From positions 101,126-165,125 of the forward strand of contig QKWP01000137.1 in the NCBI GenBank assembly GCA_003550325.1: 64,000 nt of DNA, read 5' to 3'. The notes under the pieces are model-generated. The model was not told the origin of the DNA. It did no database searches and was given only the letters and a program-made list of their open reading frames with translations. The translations under genes and the position numbers were made by a program. The stretch is from Gigaspora rosea. Lineage: Eukaryota > Glomeromycota > Glomeromycetes > Diversisporales > Gigasporaceae. Below, piece after piece: positions 57,602 to 64,000 of the stretch. Numbering within the stretch: position 1 is the first letter of the stretch; each line of letters starts with the position of its first letter.

Positions 57602-58147
57602 CGATTTGTGCTTTTCACGAGTTGTATAACACTTCCTTTTTTATTTTTATCAAATATACGAATTTCAGTCGTCCCATGACTGAATAAACCTACAAGTCTG
57701 TCTTTGGTAATATCCTTGTCGTTAAAAAAAAGATAACTAATCGTTCTGTTAAAAAGAACTTTGCTGCTTTTCCTATCACTAGTGGAAAATAGTGATTTGT
57801 TGTAGTTTACTACCAACAGTTCGTCTTTTGTTGGTCTTGTCCTGTCGTAGATAAGCCCTTTTTCACAGAGGTATGCAATTATCTGTGATTCATGATTGGT
57901 CTCAGTACAATTTCCAAGATACTTAACTGTTCCGGAAATTGTAAAAACCTTGTTTTTTCCCTCATTATCGGTAATGTTATTGTTCGTGATTTTGTATATA
58001 TATTCATCATATTCTTTTTTTGAAACTATGTACTGCACCCATACGCTGGCATTTTTGGCGCCTTGGTGTTCTTTGGTTCGATTTCCAGTAGTGTCTTAAT
58101 AAATTCCACTTTCTGTATATCCTCTTCAGAAATTTGGGTTGTCATAG
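57598..58147 (-). pseudogene. hypothetical virus-block protein remnant (fossil)
   Basis: Protein-like stretches TTQISEEDIQKVEFIKTLLE (near 58140-58080) and, further down, FTISGTVKYLGNCTETNHES and FNRTISYLFFNDKDITKDRL. The second half is beta-rich. No family recognised. Broken, about one break. Confidence 0.4.
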
Positions 58148-58535
58148 TTAAGTTTTCGACGGTTTGTTTGAAACTGACATGATCAAAACCATGGTTCTTA
58201 TATACCTACGTGACAAGGTCTTGTGTAACTTAAATATATTTAAAGCCCCATATTTTTGGTAATTTTTTTTCGATCACTTGATGATGTCTCAGACAAAAGA
58301 AACCACTGAATAGGCAAACGCAAATACGGTTCGTAAATAATAAAATATTATTAATTAAATCTACTACTTGTCTTTTATTTTACTGATTGCTATCTTAAAC
58401 AATAGCAAGTATTTTGTATTATCTGATTATTAATAACAGAGAAAATTGGATTACCAATATTACATCATTGTCAGTGATCCAATATTCTTTGTCAAGTATA
58501 AATAAGTCCATTTTTTCGCATGTTTGAGCAAGATA
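58148..58535. other. AT-rich viral spacer, nothing recognised
   Basis: No frame or repeat supported. Includes the left flank of the IS607-type element. Confidence 0.4.
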
Positions 58536-59120
58536 ATGTCAACGGCAAAATATCGTGGAGCACAAGAAATTTGAAAAACATACGAGGTTTCATCTGAAAC
58601 ACTGAGAAGGTGGAACAACCAAGGAAAGATAACGAGTATCAGAACAGTTGGTGATAACAGATTATATTCCGTAGCAGATGTGGAGAAAATATTTGGAAAC
58701 CAAGAACGGATAAATGAAAAGAAAAAGATTTGTTACGCAAGAATCAGCTCAGAGAAGCAAAAAGAGAATCTCGACAGACAATTTGAGTACCTCAAACGAG
58801 AATGCCCAAAACACGAGCTTATCAACGACATCAGGTCAGGCCTCAATTGGAAACGCAAGGGGTTTACATCCATTTTGAAACGATCATACCAGGGAGATAT
58901 CGAGGAAGATGTGGTTACCTGTAAGGACCGGCTTTGCCGATTCGCCTATGAGCTTGTCGAGTGGATCCTTGATAAGAACAATACGAAGATTGTGGTACTC
59001 GGTTCAGATGTCAACATTAATGACACCGAATCAGGTGAACTTGCTGAGGATTTATTATCGATCATTACTATCTTCAACACGAGGCATAACAGGCTCAGAT
59101 CAGCTGAAAACCGAAAATGA
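58536..59120 (+). pseudogene. tnpA: IS607 TnpA serine recombinase
   Basis: From ATG 58536, a MerR-like helix-turn-helix (YEVSSETLRRWNNQGKITSI, GDNRLYSVADVEKIF) leads into a resolvase catalytic domain with ICYARISSEKQKENLDRQ (the Ser nucleophile in ARISS) and TCKDRLCRFAYELVEWIL (catalytic Arg box). N-terminal DNA binding plus resolvase is the IS607 order, reverse of Tn3 resolvases. One in-frame TGA lies at 58572-58574, within the first 13 codons; a downstream start could still give the catalytic domain. It would excise and insert a circular intermediate. Confidence 0.85.
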
Positions 59121-60254
59121 CGAAGAGAGATTGAAAACACAAAAGATACGGATGTATCCAACACCCGAAGAAAGAAAAAAGCTAAGAAGTTGGATGGGGA
59201 CCATAAGATGGACGTATAATCATGTGTTAAATATGGTTCAGGGTGATGGTATAGTAAATCAGCAGGTTATACGCGAACAATGTTTGAACGATAGTTATTT
59301 TAAAAGAAACTTGGAAGTGTCCTGGGTTCTCGATACTCCAAGAGAAGTAAGATCATATGCGATCAGGCAGTTGATGAGTGCATATAGAACTAACAAGAAG
59401 ATACACGGTAATGATTTTAAAATGAAGTACAAATCGAAGAAGGATCGATCACATACCATCTCGGTACTAGCGAGAGATTGGAAGAGAAACAGGTGAGAAT
59501 ATGCATTTCTGAAGACTATCATTGCATCTGAAAAACTGCCAGAGATAAATAATACGGTGAACATTACTGTGAATCATTTAGGTCATTTCTATTTATATGC
59601 TTCTGTTCCTTTGAATATCATCAAAAACCAAGAGGGTGTTCGAGGACAAGTAATCTCACTCGATCTGGGTGCTCGTACTTTATGACTGGTTACGATCCTA
59701 ATGGACGAATTGTTGAATGGGGTAATGGGGATCTCGATAAGATATTTAAATTATCAAAGAAATATGACAAGATACAGGGTGACAAAGATCTTGCTCTGGG
59801 AAGAACAAACAAGCGAAAGAGATTTCAATTAAGAAAAAAGATGCTACGAATAATACAACGAATCCGAAATTTGATTAATGAATGCCATCACCAACTAGCA
59901 CAATGGTTGTGTAAGAATTACGAGATCATCCTATTGCTGAGATTTGAATCCTCGAAGATGGTACTCAGAAACAGAAGAAAGATCAGGTCAAAGAAAGCCC
60001 AGATGATGCTGATATGGTCACATTTCAGGTTTAGAATATTTCTATGACATAAGGCAAGGGAATTCAGGGGTTGCAGGATTGTTGAATGTACTGAGGAGTA
60101 TACATCAAAAACATGTGGAAACTGTGGATTTGTTAAGAGCGATCTTGGTGGGTCAAAGATATTCAGATGTGATTCATGTGATTTAGTAATGGACAGGGAT
60201 GTGAATGGTGCCCGGAATATCTTCCTCAAACATCTGGGTCAGGTTCATGCCTGA
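59117..60254 (+). pseudogene. tnpB: TnpB-like RNA-guided nuclease gene, broken
   Basis: The ATG at 59117 overlaps the tnpA stop (ATGA), but the coding body lies in another phase. The N-terminal part reads KTQKIRMYPTPEERKKLRSW. RuvC motifs are VISLDLGARTL (first Asp, about 59660), LLLRFESSKM (Glu, about 59940) and MDRDVNGARNIF (last Asp, about 60200). The zinc finger is TCGNCG...FRCDSCD. All three catalytic acids survive. There are TGA stops at 59494 and 60045 and a frame change near 59680. TnpB proteins cut DNA under guidance of an RNA from the element's right end; the 3' flank here is short and no such RNA could be judged. Confidence 0.85.
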
Positions 60255-60316
60255 CTCTGGGACTTGAACCTATATGGGATACGATATGAATAGTAAATAC
60301 TAACTTATTTATTCTT

Positions 60317-60853
60317 ATGGATTCAATTTCAAGGGGTGGTAAAAAACGTGAAATTAAATGGGATTCTAAGAGCAATGAGGAAGGTTTTACAGAAATTGCA
60401 AACTACCTGTTTGGTATAGAATTTGTAACAGACGAAGAAGGTTTTCCTGATATCAAGCATGCAGACAACTTCAAAGATGACGAGATAAAGATTTTTATGA
60501 AGGTGTTAAAGAAACTGGTGGAGATAGGCGAGAGCCTAAAAACTCAGCATCAGAATAAAATTAAGGAAGGCAAGATCATCCAGGGAGAGGAGAAGACCGC
60601 ATCTTTCTATTCGGGACTAACGCATTTGAACAAGTACACGTATCCAATATTTTCAAAAAAATATATCAAGTGGATGGCGAGAAAGAAAGCATTTAAAATG
60701 TTTGAAAAACAGATGCGAGATGTTAGGGATGAGAACGAGACGCTCAAACGCAAGCTTGCTGATAAAAATGATTCCAAGGAAAATGAATCTGATTCATCGA
60801 AAAGTGATTGTGACACAGATAAGCATGATAGTAAAAAGCGGTCTAAAAAATAA
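60317..60853 (+). CDS. hypothetical virus-block protein, 178 aa
   Basis: ATG 60317 (MDSISRGGKKREIKWDSKSN). A folded helical core (IKIFMKVLKKLVEIGESLKT, YTYPIFSKKYIKWMARKKAF) then a coiled coil and a Ser/Asp/Lys tail (SDSSKSDCDTDKHDSKKRSK). No family recognised. Looks whole. The charged tail is like those of viral DNA-binding or virion proteins, but this is a guess. Confidence 0.55.
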   Translation: MDSISRGGKKREIKWDSKSNEEGFTEIANYLFGIEFVTDEEGFPDIKHADNFKDDEIKIFMKVLKKLVEIGESLKTQHQNKIKEGKIIQGEEKTASFYSGLTHLNKYTYPIFSKKYIKWMARKKAFKMFEKQMRDVRDENETLKRKLADKNDSKENESDSSKSDCDTDKHDSKKRSKK

Positions 60854-60913
60854 TATAAATAGCTGTTAATATTGTATCAAATATTATATTTTTTTTAATT
60901 TCAATAAACAAGC

Positions 60914-61270
60914 ATGTCTAAGCGTAAATTAAGTGATGTAAGTAGTGACAATGAATTTGGTGATCGTGCAGAATTGGCTTCTAGCTCCAATGGCGGAGCT
61001 AAAAATAAACGAACCCGAAATAAAAAAACTGCAAGTTTATTTTTTATTTCAAAAGATACGAGGCATGGGGCATTTATTGAAATTCTTGTTCCGGTTGATG
61101 GCAGCGAAAATAATATCAAATGTGAAGGGAAGGGGGTGAAACTCTACCTGATGAGATTTGGCATCACATTGGATGAAAGATACCTTCTAAAAATGCCAAA
61201 TTTCGGGTATTTTTATTTTGTGAATGAGGTTCAGAAGGATATGATGGTCAATACATTGCAAAAATTTTAA
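60914..61270 (+). CDS. hypothetical virus-block protein, 118 aa, possibly the start of a longer gene
   Basis: ATG 60914. The first 40 residues are basic, with nuclear-localisation-like clusters (MSKRKLSDVSSD, GAKNKRTRNKK), then beta-rich sequence (FIEILVPVDGSENNIKCEGK, PNFGYFYFVNEVQKD). Protein-like sequence goes on downstream to 62059, so this may be the front of a larger, decayed gene. No family recognised. Confidence 0.45.
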   Translation: MSKRKLSDVSSDNEFGDRAELASSSNGGAKNKRTRNKKTASLFFISKDTRHGAFIEILVPVDGSENNIKCEGKGVKLYLMRFGITLDERYLLKMPNFGYFYFVNEVQKDMMVNTLQKF

Positions 61271-62059
61271 AAAAAAACCTTCTATTTCTTTCGAATGGCA
61301 AAAGTATCAGATATCTTATAACGATATTAAGGATATTAACTTATTTGTTGAGCAATGCAATGAAATATTAGTCAATGGGATTCTTAGAGAAAAATTTGAT
61401 CTCGTACTGCATCGAAATGGTTCGAGTCTCCAGAGGGTGGAAAGACATCTACCATCATTTAATGGTTTTAAGGTTTTGATTGATTTTAAACTCGTGAAAG
61501 ATGTTATTGAGAAAAAAAATACAAGTACAATTCAAATTGTAGGCATGTTGGAAGAATTACGCGAGAAATTTGTAGGGATTTAAAAAGTATACTTTCAAAT
61601 GATTTTGGGGTCGAAGAGAAGGATGTTGAAACATGTGTATTAGATAATGTTATAGAAAAGTTTAGTGTTTTTCCTGAAAAGTCATTTCTGGATCGGGCCA
61701 AGAAAGCTTCAGTGACATTAAATGTTCTGATCAGAAATGGGAACAGATGATGTATTATTGTACTTGGATCGATATATGATGTTCATGCGCACTGTGATGC
61801 CCTTGGTGGAAAACATGCCTGTGAGGAAATGGTATCGTTTGAAAGATCTTTTAACTGCAGACCTGATATAATTTTTTTGTTAAAGTCCGCAAATGCACCG
61901 CATAGCTACGAAGACCCTTACCATAATGCATTGTTGTACAGTCAGTATAAACTCTATGTAAATGATTTGCTTGTGAAACAATATAGGGATGCAATGATCA
62001 TCAGTGAGGGATATAAGACTGATGCGATCAAGCCTTGTCTCCGTAAACATTTTTCGTGA
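61271..62059 (+). pseudogene. decayed virus-block coding region (fossil)
   Basis: Protein-like stretches occur in several phases: FVEQCNEILVNGILREKFDL near 61345, CRDLKSILSNDFGVEEKDVE near 61575, and 61829-62059 with IIFLLKSANAPHSYEDPYHN and YKLYVNDLLVKQYRDAMIIS. No domain recognised. Broken, three or more breaks. Confidence 0.4.
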
Positions 62060-62104
62060 ATGTAATTTTCAAACAAAAAATATTTTTATATTGTAATAAA
62101 AAAG

Positions 62105-62632
62105 ATGTCTGAATATGATTTTTTCAAAAATATCCCTACAAGACATGATTTGTTATGCGCGAGATACCCAGAGCTCGTTAACGAAACTGGTCTAAAGGCT
62201 GGTGATATATATTCGATTGGTGATATTATAGATGAGGTTGACCATGCAACTGAACTATATGTTATGCGTGCGCAGGTTACTAATAAATCGTACGGTATCT
62301 CAACCTGGGTCAGGTTCACAAATTTTGAGGTATTTTTTGATATACTGATACCGTCATCTTATCCGAACCCGCAAGAGTACTGTCAAATTCTGAGAAACAC
62401 AATGGATTACACTAACGCGCGCCATCCCAATGGTTCCTGGGTAAAGATGACGAGCTTGATAAACGATTATCCAATAGTAAAACGAGGTGATGGGAACACG
62501 TTGTCAACCTGGAAATTCACCTCTTCCAGAACTTCAGGAGACTGCTGATTATAGTATGAAGACTATAACTTGACAGCTTTAGGGTTTATGGCGTCCAAAT
62601 GGGACTTAACAAAGAGGTTTTTGAGTGATTTA
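62105..62632 (+). pseudogene. DNA polymerase B N-terminus, asfarvirus-like, interrupted by a retroelement (fossil)
   Basis: ATG 62105 (MSEYDFFKNIPTRHDLLCAR). LYVMRAQVTNKSYGISTWVR and FTNFEVFFDILIPSSYPNPQ resemble the N-terminal domain of the asfarvirus replicative polymerase (LFMYGSLENGYKAEVRIENI PVFFDVQI, from memory). The coding similarity appears to reach LTALGFMASKWDLTKRFLSD just before 62632. The polymerase, exonuclease and palm domains are not in the window; the Ty3-like element begins at 62633. Broken, more than one break. Confidence 0.65.
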
Positions 62633-63192
62633 TGTATTAAGGCAAAGAGGCAAACAATTAATAGTATATGAGGATACTAAGAATTGTATCTTTATTATAT
62701 TCCAGTGTATGAAGACACTGCACTTCCCAGAGGGCAGAAAGCAGTGTATTTATAGAGAAATTACATGTATAAATTATTACAATAAAGATATACAAATTCA
62801 ATTTAAAAACTATTTATAGTACTAAAGGTAATGCGAAACTAATAGATATGTCATATATAAAAGATATAAAAGATATAAAAGATATAAAAGATATGAAAGA
62901 TATGAAAGATATAAAAGATATGTTAGATCCTTAAGATCATTTAGATCCTTTAGATTCGTAAGATTTTGAACGCAGTATTATTGCCTAATAAGGTTAAGAT
63001 ATTTGTCTATCTTGTTCTATTAATAGTTCAACACAAATGTCTTCCGATCTTGTGATCCCGTGATCAGAATCACATGATCTATAGCTCATTAGAAGCGTCT
63101 CGATGAGCTGAATCCAATGGTAGTTGTTTCATCTTCCTAACTTCTATGGGTCGAAGTTATAGGCAAAAAGGTGAAAACTCTTAAGGTTAACA
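62633..63192 (-). repeat. 3' long terminal repeat, about 560 bp
   Basis: On the minus strand it starts TGTTAACCTTAAGAG at 63192, preceded by a purine-rich stretch (AAGTCAGGGAGAAT) that fits a polypurine tract, and ends AATACA at 62633, giving TG...CA. Viral coding sequence reaches to the very edge at 62632. ATTTA (62628-62632) would be the target-duplication half; its mate is outside the window. Confidence 0.65.
62845..62935. repeat. ~10-bp microsatellite inside the LTR
   Basis: About eight repeats of GATATAAAA with GATATGAAA variants. Confidence 0.85.
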
Positions 63193-63228
63193 ATTCTCCC
63201 TGACTTAGTTTTGAGCTCCGAGAAAAAC

Positions 63229-63459
63229 TTATATAAGGGCTTGATAATCACTAGCAGAAAGTCTAGCAATTTTGGCCAAGGTGGTGTTACTAGTTCGGAA
63301 TATTTGATCTACTCCTATTCCTGCAAATATATTATAGGTTCGTATAGAAGCATTATAATAATATTGCGATAATTTTCTTTTACTTATTCGACGTTCTTCT
63401 GGGTATTGTTCTAACAATTCACCCAGGTAGTATGCATAAGCTAACTGATGTTTTCTCAT
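63229..63459 (-). CDS. short C-terminal reading frame of the Ty3-like element (fossil part)
   Basis: A 76-codon frame (MRKHQLAYAYYLGELLEQYP) between the integrase tail and the LTR. It looks helical and charged; no family recognised. It may be a pol tail or an accessory frame of this retroelement family. Confidence 0.4.
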   Translation of the reverse strand: MRKHQLAYAYYLGELLEQYPEERRISKRKLSQYYYNASIRTYNIFAGIGVDQIFRTSNTTLAKIARLSASDYQALI

Positions 63460-63631
63460 TATAGCTCAGGTTCTAAGGAGTTTTCTATATGTCCTTATAA
63501 TTCTCTCTTGTAGGTCCTGAGAATCATCTGTAGGTCATGGAGGTACTACCGGATTTGCTGGTACAGTATTCAATAAATCGATAAGAATGATATTGAAATC
63601 AGTGTTATTCATGGTGAAAGTTGAAATTAGA

Positions 63632-63853
63632 CTATGTGTTTGGCCCATCATTGATAATGACTAGGGGGTTCCACGAACTTCTATCATAATACCGCTTGAG
63701 TAACAGTGTGTTGATTGGTGTTTCTAAAATATTTCCTTCTAGGGTTCGTAGTTGATAAACATCTGGTGCAACCCTATTGTGAATAAAGTACGGTCCTTTC
63801 CATTTCGGTAGTAACTTTCCAGAATAATGTTTATCTCTCATAGCATCGTACAA
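63632..63853 (-). CDS. integrase C-terminal GPY/F module of the Ty3-like element (fossil part)
   Basis: MYDAMRDKHYSGKLLPKWKG then PYFIHNRVAPDVYQLRTLEG: the KWKGPYFI string is the family-defining GPY/F motif, which contributes to integrase multimer formation and DNA or chromatin binding. The catalytic DDE core lies to the right, beyond or at the window edge. No chromodomain is seen after it. Confidence 0.7.
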   Translation of the reverse strand: MYDAMRDKHYSGKLLPKWKGPYFIHNRVAPDVYQLRTLEGNILETPINTLLLKRYYDRSSWNPLVIINDGPNT

Positions 63854-64000
63854 GAGAACTTTATCTTCTTTCTGGAAGATAGGTTTTACTTTTTTATGCT
63901 TTTTGTTCCAGTAAAACTTTTGACGTTGCTGTGATTTTCTAATATTTGCTCTGGCTCGTTCTCGTTCTACAGGTACTTCTTCAATTAAAGAAAATAATCT

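Larger units (their letters stand above)
58536..60254 (+). mobile_element. IS607-type transposon (tnpA + tnpB) inside the viral segment
   Basis: A serine recombinase gene followed directly by a tnpB gene is the standard IS607 layout. IS607 leaves no terminal inverted repeats or target duplication and none is seen, so ends are set by the genes. Such elements are known in many giant viruses, where they are thought to come from bacteria or archaea and are kin to the eukaryotic Fanzor lineage. Both genes carry stops, so the element is dead unless it can be mobilised in trans. Confidence 0.85.
48751..62632. mobile_element. endogenous giant-virus segment, asfarvirus-like (fossil)
   Basis: About 13.9 kb of closely spaced, intronless genes on both strands, with A+T content lower than the flanks by eye. 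Contents: F-box-like remnant, unknown 428-aa protein, thymidylate synthase, Nudix hydrolase, nuclease-like genes, HUH/Rep-like gene, uracil-DNA glycosylase, IS607-type element, unknown proteins, DNA polymerase B N-terminus. The polymerase wording (LYVMRAQVTNKSYGIS, RFTNFEVFFDILIP) resembles what I recall of African swine fever virus polymerase (RIENIPVFFDVQI). I also recall a published long asfarvirus-like endogenous region in Rhizophagus irregularis. Some genes look whole, most are broken, with at least ten breaks overall. The right side is interrupted by a retroelement, so the segment probably continues beyond the window. Confidence 0.75.
62633..64000 (-). mobile_element. Ty3/Gypsy-type LTR retroelement inserted in the viral polymerase gene (fossil, runs off right edge)
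   Basis: Read on the minus strand, the pol end lies at higher coordinates and a terminal repeat at 63192-62633. The C-terminal integrase module is recognisable at 63853-63632: KLLPKWKGPYFIHNRVAPDV, the GPY/F motif of Ty3/Gypsy integrases, then YQLRTLEGNILETPINTLLL. The second LTR, RT and gag lie outside the window, so age from LTR divergence cannot be judged. The visible integrase tail looks in frame over 70 codons. Confidence 0.75.

Noticed and set aside
58909-59164. Separate genes in other frames over tnpA
   Set aside because: Shadow frames of the serine recombinase; only the part after 59117 in that phase belongs to TnpB.
58536-60254. Bacterial contamination as source of the IS607 genes
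   Set aside because: The base composition and neighbours are those of the viral block, and IS607 is common in giant viruses.
62845-62935. CRISPR-like direct repeats
   Set aside because: Contiguous ~10-bp microsatellite units without spacers, inside an LTR.

Overview
The window looks like a gene-poor, strongly AT-rich part of a fungal nuclear genome, most likely an arbuscular mycorrhizal fungus (Glomeromycotina, Rhizophagus-like). The reasons are TKL-type protein kinase genes with short GT-AG introns, an N-terminal kinase-associated region that I recognise from Rhizophagus, an intron-rich Kelch membrane protein, and a dense mix of Merlin, hAT, pogo-like, LINE, SINE, DIRS-like and Polinton-like sequences. 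Species is inferred from memory of these families; no search was run.

Layout. 0-4.5 kb: two minus-strand protein kinase genes, both carrying replaced catalytic residues and frame disruptions. 5.5-10.9 kb: a tyrosine-recombinase (DIRS/PAT/Ngaro-like) retroelement with split direct repeats and an internal minisatellite. 11-20.3 kb: AT-rich DNA holding a tRNA-derived SINE with an 8-bp target duplication, several pogo-like MITEs with TA duplications, a 409-bp palindromic hAT-type MITE with an 8-bp duplication, a Merlin transposase scrap and a 1.2-kb inverted-repeat element. 20.3-23.5 kb: a decayed LINE with RT and RNase H. 25.1-27.5 kb: a roughly 240-bp tandem array. 30.9 kb: a second hAT-type MITE. 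33.3-35.7 kb: the best host gene, a five-exon Kelch protein with one membrane segment. 38.6-39.2 kb: a third kinase, cut by gag/protease-like sequence. 41-47 kb: Polinton-like remains including a protein-primed-type DNA polymerase B. 47.8-48.5 kb: a coiled-coil gene.

48.75-62.6 kb is different: compact, mostly intronless, visibly less AT-rich, with viral-type genes on both strands. These are thymidylate synthase, Nudix hydrolase, restriction-endonuclease-like proteins, a Cys-rich protein with a CRESS-type HUH/Rep signature, uracil-DNA glycosylase, an IS607-type element (serine recombinase plus TnpB), several unknown proteins, and the N-terminus of a DNA polymerase B whose sequence resembles the asfarvirus enzyme. 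I read this as a fossil piece of an asfarvirus-like giant virus resident in the fungal genome. It carries a set for nucleotide supply and uracil repair. A Ty3/Gypsy-type retroelement (62.63 kb to the window end) sits inside the viral polymerase gene, which shows that the viral DNA has lived in a eukaryotic nucleus long enough to collect host transposons.
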